Below are positions 21,543-33,925 of a stretch of DNA of 64,000 bases, piece after piece; positions within the stretch are counted from its first letter, which is position 1; the number at the start of each line of letters is the position of its first letter. Location: contig JAIWNI010000002.1 of the NCBI GenBank assembly GCA_025331435.1, positions 496,001 through 560,000 on the forward strand. Direction: 5' to 3'. The stretch comes from Choanephora cucurbitarum. Taxonomy: Eukaryota > Mucoromycota > Mucoromycetes > Mucorales > Choanephoraceae. The position numbers were made by a program, and so were the translations under genes. Under the pieces are notes generated by a model. The model saw nothing but the letters and a program-made list of their open reading frames with translations. It had not been told where the DNA came from and made no database searches.

Positions 21543-24077
21543 TTACTGTCTCTTCAAGAAATAGAGGTAAGCTTCACCAATAGGTGGATTAGGTGTAACG
21601 GCTACTTTGTTATCGTTATACAAAACCCATTCACCTTCCTTAAATACATGGGCTACATAATGACCACAGTGAACAGAGGTACCTTTATGAGACACAAATG
21701 AATCCAATTGATAGTTGAATGGTGGAGAGTTATCTATTGAAATGGTAAGGTTAGCTTGATGATAAATTATGCATATATGAGATGTTACCGCCAATGGATT
21801 TTTCTACAGCTGATGTGGTATCTTGACCATCATCATCAGGGTGACTAAACAACCAATCAAGAGCTCTTTCTGTATTGTTGTCTGTTTCACGCAAAGCCTT
21901 TTTGGCTTGAGATGCAGTGAATCCCATTTCTTGTAATGTATTGATCTGTTCCTCAGTAGCAGCATTAGCAGTAGCATTAGTAGTGGTATCAGGAAGTGGA
22001 TCATCAATATCAGGGTCCTCCATATGTTCAAACATCCAAGACATGGCTACCTCTGCACCTTGATGACCTGTGTTCAACAAAGCACGTTTACATCTGTTCT
22101 CTGAGAATCCCATGGCTTGCAGTTGATCAATGTCATTTTGGTTAAAGGCAGGCTGTTCAGTAGCTGCTTGTTCCTGAGGCAATTCTTCTTCACCAGGCTG
22201 AAGTCCAGTACCTCTGTACTTGTCCAAGTTGACAGGAGTGTTGCCTTGAGGGAATACGAGGGGAATGTTCAACTTTTGAGGAACCCAGTTGACAAAGGCA
22301 AATCGACGTGGGTTGATCACCAACACATTGGGAAACGTCTTAAACTTGACAGATCGATAGGCTGTCGTTTTGGTTTGGCAATGTGGGCATTGGTATCCTT
22401 CTACTGTCTCTGGTTGAACAAAGGCGTCCATCAATTCTGTAAACTGAACAGGTGCATATTCGCCATCGGGCAACAGTTGAGTGGGTACACTAACAGAGAT
22501 GCTGCTGGTCTGATCTGTTTGGTATCTGACACGCTTACATTGGTCACATTGCAATCGTTGTTCTAGCATAAACTCAAATTCATCTGTAGGCTTCAGTGGG
22601 GTATTGACATGTTCCTTTTGTTGGATTGATTTACAGAGGTATTGGAAAAACTCAAAAGCGTCTTGTTGTCGCATGGTTGAAAACTCGGCATGTCCTTTAC
22701 CGACAAGTGCTTTGAACATACCAGGTGCGATTCCTTCTTGGTGAGATTCGTCTTGATTTGGCTGAGCATATCGGCCTGAGAGTAAGCCATCAGCTAGCTT
22801 GTGTAGTTGACACAACCAACAGTTTGCAGGATCGGCCTGAGTACAGGTCATGGCATGCTCATCTAATTGCGGACCATAACGTTGTTGAAAGGCAGGGATG
22901 TTGAAGACAGATTGAAGCACACTGGCCATATAACAACTGTTACCCAAGTTCTTCAAACCTGTATAGCCAGGTCCGAATCGAGGTGCCAACTGCTTACCGT
23001 CTTCTGTTGTCATGCTGAAATCAAACTTCATGTTCTGTTCCAGCTGGAGTTCAGTCATGTTCTTTTCTGTCTTGACCTGTTGAGCCACATTGATACCCCA
23101 GTTGGCCAAGTGAGTTGCCAAATTTTCGTCAATACGTGCATCATCACAACTGTAACAATAGATATCAGCTGTACCCTCTGCTGTAATGGTGCCCAGCTTC
23201 ACATTGACGCCATGGCCTGTCTTTTCAAAGTGTTCTATCGCGTGATTGTTACCGCCTGATCCATCGTATTGTTTGCGACCACAGCCCAAGTTGCCACAGA
23301 CAAGACATAACCAGAGGTTCTGGTTTAGTTCACAGTCTGCACAATGAGCCAAATCTTGACTCTCTAGCTTCTTGGGGGCCTCTTGTGTGAGACAAAGGGT
23401 GTGTTCACAAGGAGTGATAACTTCTTCCCAAGCTTTGACTTCTGACTGTTTAGCTGAAGACATGGCATTCATCACAGCTTCCACTGCAGCATTTAACTGG
23501 ATAGGCCATATTAGCCATCTTTAACCTTTTTTTGTTGTTGTAAGAAGACTTACCTTGGGTGACCATGTCTCTTTGGGCTCTAACTTTTGACATGCATAAC
23601 AACGAACCTGAGTATGATAGTCATAAACTGGTGTTTGATCTTCTTCAGAAATAGCAAGCTTAGTCATCTTAGGGGGTGGAGGTGTATCGTCATCGGTCTA
23701 TAAACAAAGAAAAAAAAAAAGAAATGAGACGATGCGTAATGATGAAGAGAAGCTTCTATGGTTACTCTTTTCGTGTTGCTTGACTGTTCTACTATAGTGC
23801 GTCGAATGTTCAAAGCAAGTGGGTGGCCAGTCAACTTGTGGTGCGTCAAAGCATGGTGTCGATTGGTATCTAGACAACCGCCATTGAAGCATGTAAGGCA
23901 GACGTCAATTCCTTCAGGCGAATCCTATTCGGCTTGTTAGGTGCCATAAAGAAAACTACGCACTTGCTTTCGCTTTTATACCTGAGAGTCAAAACATTGT
24001 GTACACTCTTCTTTATGTACTTGAGTATAAACAGAAGGAGGTTGAAGTGAACTAGATTCAATATGAGAACAAACCAT
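21543..24077 (-). CDS. Ubiquitin carboxyl-terminal hydrolase, USP5/Ubp14 family (765 aa, 5 exons)
   Basis: Exons in transcript order: 24077-23982, 23924-23766, 23697-23554, 23496-21789, 21733-21543. Introns are 55-68 bp. USP5/Ubp14 disassembles free, unanchored polyubiquitin chains so that ubiquitin is recycled. Visible domains: an N-terminal degenerate UBP zinc finger (about 1-85, CSHIE and CTQCFDS); the main ZnF-UBP (about 160-250, with CADCELNQNLWLCLVCGNLGCG); the catalytic Cys box GLKNLGNSCYMAS with C321; two UBA domains inserted in the catalytic domain (about 587-627 and 648-688, each with an MGF loop); and the His box SVHCGHYVAH with H727 followed by YNDNKV. Length is close to yeast Ubp14. 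The first exons are too short to appear as long open frames but complete the N-terminal finger well. Confidence 0.94.
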
Positions 24078-24718
24078 GATTGAAGTTTATAATAAAAGAA
24101 AAAACAAGAGTGACGCTAGAAGTCTTTTTAATGCGAGTTTTTTTTTTTTAAAAAAAAAGTGCATTTTCTCTTTTTGGTATAGCTGTATCCAACATTCGTA
24201 ACTGTAAAAAAAAAGCTGTGCTAATTTGTAGCGATTGATTTAGAAAAAAAAAAAGAAAGGCTAAAATACATGGAGAGAGGTCTGTCTTTTTTCCAATTAA
24301 AGAAAAGAAGAAAACAAATATTTCCAAATGTCAAAGGAGGCAAATTATGTTGCAGGAACTTGGCAAATTGCTCGAGTTCCTGTACAGAAAGAATTTACCT
24401 TGCTTTCATGCTACATAGGTTTATATTCATCTAACTTGTTAGTATGATCTACCAGAGTTGAAGAACAAAATTAAAAAAGACAGTTCGTTACGAAAGAAAC
24501 TGTTTTTTTTGTTGTACTATTACATTTACTATTTGATATTTACTATAGTATAACCTAAGCTTTAATCATATAATGGCTTTCTACTTAGACAATGTATATT
24601 AAATGAATTGACAGAAATACAAATGATGCTTTAATGATTAGAATTGTGTTTGATGCTGTAATGAGAATGAATATATATATATAATTGCGAATGGACCATC
24701 ATTTGATTCGAACCAGAT
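24078..24718. other. Spacer between the USP promoter and the secreted-protein gene
   Basis: This contains the USP upstream region (minus strand, starting from 24078) with poly-T/poly-A runs at 24131-24160 and 24241-24255, and the 3' flank of the secreted-protein gene with a (TA)n tract at about 24670-24683. I see no gene. Confidence 0.5.
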
Positions 24719-25222
24719 TTAACTTTCATCACGTTCGTTTTCGTCGGCTTCGTTTTCGTCCCTTTCATTTTCATTTTCATTTTCGTGCTCGTCACTATCG
24801 TCGTCGTATCGATCGCCTCTGTTGCGAGAGTGTCTGGCAGGAGGGCGTCTATTTTTTCTGTTTCTACCACGGTTGTGCTTGCTCTTTCTATTTCTTGACA
24901 TTTTTCTGTTACCTCTACCTCTATACTTGTTGCGGTAGGCACGACGTTCAATTGCACTCTTCTTGGGTACAGAATTAGTTTCGGTATGTAGAGAAGCTAC
25001 TTCCTCATTATCATAAACCCAAGAGGCTTGACCAGTGGATTCTAATCGCTTATTTAAGCTGGCCAATGCAAGATCGTGAAGGCGTCTCTTGTAAAAACCT
25101 TGGCGAGCTTCTCCTGTTGTAGAACGGACAAGAGATTTCGCTGTGTCTAATTCTGCAGATACAGCCGAGCTTCCTAACATGAAAACAGCGGCAAAACCAA
25201 GAGAGATAATATCAAAACGCAT
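24719..25222 (-). CDS. Small secreted protein with basic then acidic tail (167 aa)
   Basis: The N terminus is a clear signal peptide (MRFDIISLGFAAVFMLGSSAVSA, cleavage likely after residue 23). The mature part has Lys-Arg sites at 45-46 (YKRR) and 58-59 (NKRL) that could be cut by a Kex2-type protease. Then comes an Arg/Asn/Lys-rich stretch (about 92-138) and a strongly acidic Glu/Asp/Asn tail (139-167) encoded by a repetitive GAA-AAT-type tract. No cysteine occurs in the protein. I recognise no family. The single uninterrupted frame, signal peptide and plausible leader support a real gene; it could be a secreted matrix, effector-like or peptide-precursor protein, but no function can be assigned. 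Confidence 0.7.
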   Translation of the reverse strand: MRFDIISLGFAAVFMLGSSAVSAELDTAKSLVRSTTGEARQGFYKRRLHDLALASLNKRLESTGQASWVYDNEEVASLHTETNSVPKKSAIERRAYRNKYRGRGNRKMSRNRKSKHNRGRNRKNRRPPARHSRNRGDRYDDDSDEHENENENERDENEADENERDES

Positions 25223-28071
25223 TGTAGTAGTAATGAAACAAAAGCAAGATAAACAATCTTTTTACAAAAAAAAAAGTGACTTTAAATACATTTTGAGCAT
25301 GTTCTCTTACTTCTAAAGAAGTGAAAGAAAAAGTCCCGTTTCTTTTTGGAGACGCATAACATTGACTCAGTCTAAATGTTTACAAAAAGAAATACAGATA
25401 TGATAGGCTAATCAAGACTTGAAAGCACAAAACAAATAAAATGAAACACATTCCCAGTCTCTTTCATTTACTTCAGAAAAAATAAGAAAGGGATAAGTAT
25501 TTTTGCCTTCTTAGGTAATGACACTATCCACAAATAAATGGATGTTTTCTTATTGGCTACCATAAGCTTTTTGTGATTCTATTGTTGTAGATCCTCCAAA
25601 AGAGAAAAAGGGAGAGAGGGGTATGATACATGAACATATAACGAAATGGTATAAAAACATTATGTTGGTTCAGGATGCTTAGTTCGCGCCAAACCCCTCT
25701 ATTGGGCCATAACTGTACAGACATGTATAAGCCAAAAAAGTAAAGAGGAGGGGGAGGGGGGGGCAAAGAGACTAAAGAGGCTATTTCTTTACTTTTTGAT
25801 GCATTTCAGTCAAACAGAAACAAAATTAGCTAAGTTGATAAATGATTGCAAATAAAAGGAAAAAAAAAGACGTAAAGAATGAAGGACTAGGCTGCATTGA
25901 CTGATAGAATTCTTGCCCCTTTGATTTTCCTTTCTCTTTTTTACATTTCCTTCGTATCAGTATGCATATGGACAAGGCGAAACTAATTTCGGAAGACGAG
26001 CGACTGTATTGTGTCAGTCGAGACGTTCAAAGTGGCGTTTTCTCTGTTGCTATATTTAAGGCGTAGATGCTTAAAAATACCTTTATGATCATCAGGTTTA
26101 TTTGTTTGCTGAACATATGAATGTCACTTTAAGTTGCTGTAAGAAAAAAGTGAGAGAAAAGAGGAAAGTTACTTTGTTTTAATTCGATAGTGAATCTATC
26201 TATCGACTTGGCTTAAATGGTCATTGAGTAGTATAAAGCAACTAATCATTTTAGATCTTGCTATTTACCATTAAAGAAAGTGAGAGAGGGGATTATTGAT
26301 CATGTTAGAAAAGAGGTTGTTTTGTTACAGACTGATTGTGCATTATCATTGTACATAACTTTTTTTTTTTTTTTTTGGAAAACCTTGTCTTTAGATTCAA
26401 TTTATAACACTAATTTGTTAAAGCAATGCTTGAAACATTTGCATTGCTTTGCAATTTTGATAGTATGGAGCAAAAATCTTTTGGATTCGATAACCTGTCA
26501 TTCATTCGATTCGGTAGCCAAAGGTTACTTTGTCCTCTATCAGATCCGACATCTCTTAATCCATAAACTGTTCAAGGCTTCTTTAAGCTTTTCGAGTCAA
26601 TTGTACATCCTGTTAAACTGACGAGATCTTTTGCTCTTTTATTATTGTGAAGCCGTTTGCTTTATGGATTCCACGTAAGCACAGTGAAGTTGGACTAATT
26701 TGCCTTTTTCATTCTCTTTCCGCCTCAAAAGATAAGCTTGAGATTTTAGAGTTTGCATTTAGATTTCGTTATTTTTTTCAAGAGAGAAGAATGCTTTTGG
26801 GTTACTATAATTCGCTTACGTGAATATGGCAACTTAACATTAAGGTTTTGGTTATCACAAACTAAAAGCTATTTACAACTTTACAATGAGCCGAGTACAG
26901 ATGGCTAATTAGTCTTTATCAGAAGGAATACAACATAAACATTCGAGGTAATTGATACGTAAGCTAACTCTACAAGACAAAATGACTTCATTTTCGTTAG
27001 GTATATAGTCTTATAACTCTCGTTGGAAACGCATCTTGAGAACTTATAGAAAATTGCAATATCTCAGTAAGGCAAGGTATTTGGAAAGAAGAGGAGAGAG
27101 GAGACAAGGTTTGTTTTAAGCTTTTGTGGGTGATACTTGGAACATCCTATCATTTTTCATTTATATATTAAAACGCATTCATATGCATGGACCACACAAA
27201 TGCATCAACTTTTTTTTTTAATTTTGATCATATAGTAATAACATGTTATTGTTTAGATGATGGAACATAAAAGGAATTATTTGAAGGGCTAAAAAGTGAG
27301 AATGAGAAAGAATGTGTGATTTTGGTAATTGAGTCAAAAGAAACCTGCAACCCTTTATTTTGTTCTCATGTCTTCCATCGCAGATAACAAACGCACAGCA
27401 TGTTTTGCCTTAAGTACGATGTATTTCATCGATTGAAGAACAATACTGTAGCCAAGTTAGGCCATATAGCTACAATCATGACAGGATCTGGCTCCTCTCA
27501 CTTCTAACTATTTTTTGTTGTCGCTTTACATCATCATTTAAGATAGATATTTGAGAAAAGAAGAGAATAAATGCTTCTTGCTAAAATTGAAATTATCAAT
27601 GTGGCTTACTTTAAGTAAACTCAGATAGCAATGTCATCTTTTTTTTCGAAATCGGGATTTACACTCCAGTTTATTAAGCAAGTTGTGTAAAAAAGAGTCT
27701 CTGTTCGATAACGAATTGCTAAGCTATACTATGTTTCATCCAAGATAGCAAGCTGACAAAACGATCTTTCTATTGATTCGATGAAACAAAGAAAATTCAA
27801 CTAGAGTTCCTTTTGATTTTTTTAGTTACCGATAAGCTCATCCCATTATGTGTGTGTATACATTATTTCAATTCCCAGAATAGAAATAAGATTTCTCAGT
27901 GACGAGGAGGGCATGGCTTACTGTAAAAAAACATAGCCTCTATTATTTTTTTCTTCTTTTTTTTCTTGCTATTTCTTGTAGTGAATTTCTTTTAACACCC
28001 TACTCGTAAGTAACGAGAAGAAACACAGGCGACACTTTTTTCTGACATTGCAGATTATATACAGTTCAATT
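25223..28071. other. 2.8 kb gene-poor interval
   Basis: The first part holds the promoter of the secreted-protein gene. The rest contains scattered short open frames (for example 26280-26621 on the plus strand, translated partly from a T-run) with no recognisable domain or splice pattern. The last 100 bp includes a possible 5'-UTR intron end (pyrimidine tract and TTGCAG near 28052) before the complex I subunit start. Confidence 0.5.
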
Positions 28072-28734
28072 ATGCCCATTAAAGAATTCAACACTCCTTA
28101 TCCTGTCATTGACACCGATCCTCACTTCTTCCGTGTCGTTCGTTACTTCAGACCTACAGATTATGCTGCTTGCGCTGCAGGTGCTGCTGCTGCTCCCGCT
28201 TTGTTGATGGGCATGGGTACGACCTCTTTTGGATGCTCTTCATATGTATGATATTAATATTTCTTATAGAAAAAATGGATCCTGTTGGTCCTGCTCGTAA
28301 TTTGCGTCTTCCTCTTCGTCTTGCTACTGTTATCGGTGCTTTTGGTGGCTTCTTGTATGCATACCAAAACAGCAGTCGTAAGTAGTTGGCATGTAACAAT
28401 ACAGATGACAGCATAATAATATTCAACCATAGTTCGTTTCTGGGGTTGGAGCGAAAATGCTGCTGAAGTTGCCAAGGATCAAGCTGAATTGAGTCAATTA
28501 GCTAAGGAAGGAAAGGCTTTGTATGGTGAAAGTTACATGCCTGAATACGTTCAAGATGTTTCTGCCAGAAACTCCAGATTTGCACAATTGAAGTTTTGTA
28601 AGGAAAAAGAAAGAAGAATAGTTGTTCGCTTATCATACTAACTTTTCTTTTGTTAAGCTGCTTACCCTTACTTCAACTTCGCCAGCCACAACAAGCACGG
28701 TGTTGATACCTCAAAATACTCTGAATCTTCTTAA
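28072..28734 (+). CDS. Mitochondrial complex I 21 kDa subunit (fungal NADH:ubiquinone oxidoreductase accessory subunit), 164 aa
   Basis: Exons 28072-28216, 28270-28377, 28433-28597 and 28658-28734, with introns of 53-60 bp; the last has a good CTAAC branch site at 28638-28642. The protein begins MPIKEFNTPYPVIDTDPHF and continues RVVRYFRPTDYAACAAG, the hallmark of the fungal 21 kDa complex I accessory subunit. One or two hydrophobic segments follow (AAAPALLMGM; TVIGAFGGFLYAYQ), then FWGWSENAAE and a C-terminal AYPYFNFASHNKHG. It acts in the inner-membrane part of respiratory complex I as a structural accessory subunit. Its presence implies a respiring mitochondrion with complex I, unlike Saccharomyces. 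The gene is fragmented into small exons, so no single open frame covers it. Confidence 0.92.
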
Positions 28735-29079
28735 ACATATCAGCACACATACACACCTTATTTTTTTTTTCAAATATTCGACAATCATGCGAAGTAGAGA
28801 AGAACAACACCTATTTGTAATAAATACACCCAAAAAAATGAAGCACAAGAAGGCCTGTTTTTTCATTATCAGTTTGATTATTGAAAAATAGTGAAAAGAG
28901 AATTTATTCTAACAACATTGAGACTAACAGTAAAGTTTTAATGGGTAAAATGCATGTGTGTATACTAGATAACAAAAAGAGGAAAGAGCGAAAGGAAAGG
29001 AAATGGGTGTCTAAAAGCGAGAGAGAAAGAGTCGTAAAAGGAATGCATGACTCTTTTGATGAATAGTCTTGGTATTAAT
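28735..29079. other. Short intergenic interval between convergent genes
   Basis: The 3' ends of the complex I subunit (plus) and the Num1-like gene (minus) face each other. The sequence is A-rich with no coding signal I trust. Confidence 0.5.
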
Positions 29080-32000
29080 TTAGCCAATAGTTCTATGCTG
29101 GCGATTCATAGATTGTTGACTTCTACGTTTGCGGTATTGGTGTCGATGTGTACGATCTTTTTCGAGCTTGGATACATGGTGTTTTCCATTGCAACACATG
29201 CGCACATCTTCTAAAGCTTCATCTTCAAAATCATAATCATCAGAATTAGTCATCATAGATTGAGCTGAGGTCAATGTAGGTTGATTATGATGGTGATGAT
29301 GATGAAGTGCATCATGTAGACGGAAACTGGCTCTCTGCATAAGAGAGCCACCGCCATTACTGGAAGAAGAACGCAGGATACCACCATTGGTGCTAGCTTG
29401 TTCGCCTGCCTTCTTGTCTGAATTGAGGAAGGTCAATCCAGAGCCAGTACCTGAACGAGAAAGAAGATAGGAGATAGCCTAAATATAAAGATTTGAGTTA
29501 ATTTTTGCTTGTTTTCATCTTTGAATCTATATTACCTCAAACCAACGATCATGAACATTGATGTTAGGTGCTGTCAACTTGATTTGACGATGGCTTGTTT
29601 GAATTAACAAACTGACATTAGGTGTGCCTTCAGGTGATGTATTGGGATCAGACACAACAGTGATGTCTTCAATGACAGCACACTTTGCCTTGCCTTCATT
29701 GCCGTCAGTAATGGGGGCAGACGTGGACCAAAACAATCGGCGAGAGTAAGGGTGAAGCCAGAAGTAACGTTGGTGTCTCTTCTCAGAGATACCACCACCT
29801 ACCATCTTGCGTGTGTACTTGTAGAGCCAGTCACCCACCATGGTTTGTGTGATCAACTGGATAATATTGGGATCGGTACCAGATCGAGGATCATAGTTAG
29901 ATGAAGTAACTGACTGAAGCTGTTCGTTTGTGTTGTTGGTGGACACGCTTGAGATACTGATTGATTCGAGCTTATCACCATGAGACATCTCAGAAGGCGA
30001 CTTGCTATGTTCATGAAGAGAGAGACCAACACGAGACAGTGGGTTGGCAGGGGCAGGCTGAACAGATTGGTGAGGCATTTCTTCTTGAGAGAAGAGATCG
30101 TCTTTACTACTAGGAGTAGTGATGATAGATGGCATAGGAGCCTGTTCGAATATTGAGTGCAACTCGGAAGAAGGACGTTTGCCAAGTGCCTTTTCAGAAG
30201 GCGTGTGGTGTTCAATAGATCCAGCAACACTATCATCATGTGTGCCTTCAGTTGCCACATTATCTTCGTTGGCCTTAACATCAGATCCAGTAGCAGCAGC
30301 AGCAGCAGCAGCAGCAAGAGCGGATGCAATGGCAGCTGCAATCATAGCATCTGTCTCTGATTTAGTGTAAAGTTTTTCAGTTTCATCCGAGACTGGTTTA
30401 CCAGTAGTGACCTGGTCAGCGTTGTTGTTGTCAGTAACAGCGTTAACATTGTCAGATGCAACAGCACTGGCTTTGTTCACTACATCGGCCTTGTGAGCAT
30501 CCTTGTTATCAACAACATGAGCAGATGTGTTGTCAGCAGTAGCTGGCTCACTCTTTTCAACAGCAGTGGAGTCTTTGTCAGTCTTGGGCTCTGTAATGTC
30601 GGAGACAACAGCATGTGCGCTCTTGTTGTCGGATACTGCAGTCATCTCTTCTTTACCGGTAGGGCTGTTAGAAACATCAGTGGTGTCAATAGCAATATCA
30701 TTGGCATCCAAACGGGCAGAATCTGTTTCTTGTTTTTGCTTGTTCAACAACTTGGAGGCAAGTAAAGCAGGAGCAATGAGAGGAGCTGCGAGAACAGCCT
30801 TGAGAGCATTGTTTTGCTTTGTAGTATTCTTACTAGAAGGCTTGGAAGTTGCATCAAAGTATTCGTCTTGATCATCATCTACAGGAAGAACAGCGGTAGC
30901 AGCGGTAGCAGCGGCTTCTTCTGGAAGCTCATATTGAACTTCAGCATCTTTAGTTTCAGGCATGAGAAGAGCCTGTACTCCTGCTTCTGTGAAAACGATT
31001 GGCTCGTACTGAACATTAGCATCAACAGTAATGAGTGTGTCGCTTTGAACACTTGAGTCTGTAGTTTCAGCAGCAGTTGACTGAGTGCTGTGATCAATGC
31101 CTACAGGCAATTCAAAATTGCATTGAGTTGATTCATCTACAGTTTCGACATGCTCAATGAATGGAACTTCGGTGGCGGCTGAATCGCGAGATTCCTCAAG
31201 CTCTTCATGCTGAACACTTGCATCTTTGCTATCGGCAATTACAGGAGCATCAGATTGGACAGAGACGTCAACATGTTGGCTGCTTTCACTTTGAATACCG
31301 CAGTCAACGCCTTCGAATGATTCTGCTTGTACGCCTTGATCCAAAGAAGGGGGAGGAACTGATTGTGTCTCATGGTCTTGAGTCAGAATAGCTTCGCTTT
31401 GTGTGGAAACATCAATGGCAGATTCAATAGCTGCTTGACGAGCGGAAGCAATGGCAGCAGCTGTGGCAGCAGCAAGAGCAGCGGAAGCAATTTTGGGATC
31501 TTCGGGAGCTACATCAATACCTGCTTGGGTGGCACTATGGAGGACAAAACGGGTAGGTTCGATGACCAAGGAATCAATGGTCTTTTGCTCTAATGGTGCG
31601 CGAGGTTCAGTCTGTGTTGAGATCTCAGAGGGAACAGATACAACATCAGTCTGTACAGATATCTCAACAAACTCTTTGGTAGGAGTGGAGGGCTCCATAT
31701 CAGTTTGAACTGAGATTTCAATGCCCTGCACCTTTTCCTTTTGAAGCACTTCTTCGTTAGTAGATGATCGAGACATAGCACTACTTAGCTCATCGCCCAA
31801 AGAGCGAGAGCCAGTGGCTAACTCGTCAGCTAAGGAAGTTGGTCTCATAGAAAGGTCTTCTATTGGCTCGGCAATGACTTCGTTACTGACAATGGCTGGC
31901 TTTTGACCTTGAGATAGTTCAGAAGATAACGAAGTAAAGCCACCTAATTTGACGGTAGGTGAATTGAGATCGCTTCCATCGTAGCTGTCAGCATCGCTTT

Positions 32001-33796
32001 CTTCATTGTCGGAAAGATCAGAGTACTCTTCTTGATTGTCATCGTCACCTGCAATACGAGCGTTGGTTTTACTAAACTTGGTCTTTCGTTTGCCTGTAGT
32101 CGAATCGAATGTATTCTTCTTTCCTCCACGGCGCTTGTTGGTCTTTAAAGCACGACGAGACCCATCTTCGTTACGACTTGAAGGGCCTGAAGAACTACCA
32201 GCAGCACGAGCGGTACCTGCATCCACCCAAAGACGAGGATCATTTTGTAAATGTTCAATTGTCTCTTGTGACTCAGCAAGGAGCTTCTTGAGTTCAAATT
32301 TCTCATTCTTTTCTTTATGCAAACCTGTACGTAAATTGTTGACCATACGATGGGCATGAGCCAATGAACTTTTAAGTGTCTCCACTTCCATAGCTTGGTT
32401 ACGAGCAGGAGATTGCTTGGGTGATGATGGTGGTGAAGATGATGGGGATGTATCGCTCTTGACAGCTGTTGCGCTATGACCTTGGTCACTGAGTGCAGAA
32501 TCGCCGGCGGTTGTGGAACGGCGATGGTTAGGTTCGCCTTCAGACGAAGTGTGCTTACCGATGCGAGATTGTGCCTTTGCAATGGCCAATTCTGATGTCA
32601 ATGCCTCAATCTGTTTTGTTTGATCTGCCTTTTCACGTTGAATAGCTGCTGCATGGCGACGGATTGATGACATGTCTTGTTCATGACGTTGTTTCATGGC
32701 TTCAATCGACTTATTGAGTTTTTCTTCCCGGTCGCGAAGCTGCTCAATTTCAGATCGCAGTTCATTCACTTGTTTGGCCAACTTGTTCTGTTCAGCATTG
32801 GCTTTAGTTAAGTTGGTTTGCAAATCAGTAACACTAATCACGAGCTCCTGCTTTGCAAGTTCCAAGTTCCAAGTTTCTTCTTTCAATTTTTCTAAAAAAG
32901 AAATTGATCAATACCATACTTTCTATCATGTTTAGGATTACAAGCTATTCACCTTCGTTTTCTTCTCTCTGGCGCATTTGTTTAGCCATAGCTTCAGCAG
33001 CTCTTTCTAAGTCTGCTTTTTGGTTTTCTAAGGTTCGAAGCTTTTCTTCCTTTTCTTGTAAGAGAGCTTGCATCTTTCTTACTTCCAACAGTAAGCCTTG
33101 ACCGATTTCGGTTGCAAACTCGATATCGGTGTTTCTGCGGTCTGTATTCGGCACCTTGGATCGACGCTTTGTTGGCGTTGAACCTGTAGGTGGAGGAGGA
33201 AGTGGCAAGAGTGAGGTTGAGTCATGACCATGAGCGGGAGGTAAGAGAGTTGATGTGGTTGGACTAGGTAGAGGGTCTAAACCTGTGTGTGTAGGTGAAC
33301 GTTGATTCAGTAGCTAGGAGTAGATGTTACAAAGATGATCAGAACAAGGAGTGACATTAAAAAATAGAAAGGGATTTTGCCAATCATCTATACTTACTTT
33401 GTCTTTACCACGTATGGATGAAATACCAGGTGACAAAGGATGAGATCGGTAACTAGACAAGTCTCGCTCGAGTGATTTCAATCTATCAACTGCGGATCCG
33501 GCAAGAGGTGGGGATTGAGGGAAACCATCAGAACTTTGAGAATCCATTTCTCGAAGTTTCTCTTCAAGTTGGCTTACTTGTCGAGCAAGGACGTTTTTTC
33601 CAATACCACTGCTGGATTCTTGCAGCTGTTTCTGTTTCTCTGCTAACTGTTGTTCGAGCTCTTGGCGTTGCTGCTGTTGAGTCTTGTTGATAGACCGAGA
33701 AACAGTGGTTGATGACGAAGGTGTAGGTAATACAGGTTGTGGGGTATTAGCTGAGGTAGGTGATGATAAGGAATGTTTTGGGGGCGGTGTGCTCAT
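29080..33796 (-). CDS. Num1/ApsA-type cortical PH-domain protein with LC8-like motif array (1504 aa, 4 exons)
   Basis: Exons in transcript order: 33796-33398, 33313-32953, 32891-29536, 29478-29080; total 4515 nt. Num1/ApsA/Mcp5 proteins anchor dynein and mitochondria to the cell cortex through a C-terminal PH domain that binds membrane phosphoinositide. The sequence shows N-terminal coiled coils (about 40-90, 185-240, 255-350 and 420-465), a long disordered middle, and the PH domain (about 1265-1371) with the family signature QTMVGDWLYKYTRK, then KRHQRYFWLHPYSRRLFWS. Residues about 649-906 carry 16 short motifs of the form [DE]xS[VT]Q[TS][DE], many exactly 12 residues apart. An Ala-rich block (about 1104-1120) comes from a GCT/GCA repeat. 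The final exon has a His run and a basic tail. Num1 is much larger; this size is modest for the family. The repeats in the middle are not the classical Num1 repeat. Confidence 0.88.
30920..31725 (-). other. Encoded array of about 16 LC8-type (xQT/xQS) motifs
   Basis: Within the Num1-like protein, the central glutamines fall at residues 649, 667, 680, 709, 751, 763, 775, 787, 799, 814, 843, 857, 869, 881, 893 and 906. Consecutive spacings include runs of exactly 12 (751 to 799 and 857 to 893). Examples are EISVQTD, EISTQTE, DVSTQSE, DCGIQSE, DVSVQSD and DANVQYE. The dynein light chain LC8 recognises a TQT-like anchor in disordered chains, often as arrays with a dozen or so residues between sites. 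LC8 binding is inferred. Confidence 0.6.
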
Positions 33797-33925
33797 TATT
33801 ACTTAGTGTTGTTTGATGATAAAAGGAATGTAGAGAAAGTATTAGGTTGAGGGAATATATGAAGCAAAAAAATTATAAGCTTGGTATAAGTTTCAAATCT
33901 AATGAAGTAATGCTAATAAATTTGG

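Noticed and set aside
24697..24715. GGTTCGAATC on the minus strand, resembling a tRNA B box
   Set aside because: The flanking bases do not form a T-stem and no acceptor or anticodon stem can be drawn; it overlaps the 3' flank of the secreted-protein gene.
24631..24957. Thr/Met-rich open frame overlapping the secreted protein
   Set aside because: It is an alternative frame of the repetitive acidic and basic tail of the 24719-25222 gene.
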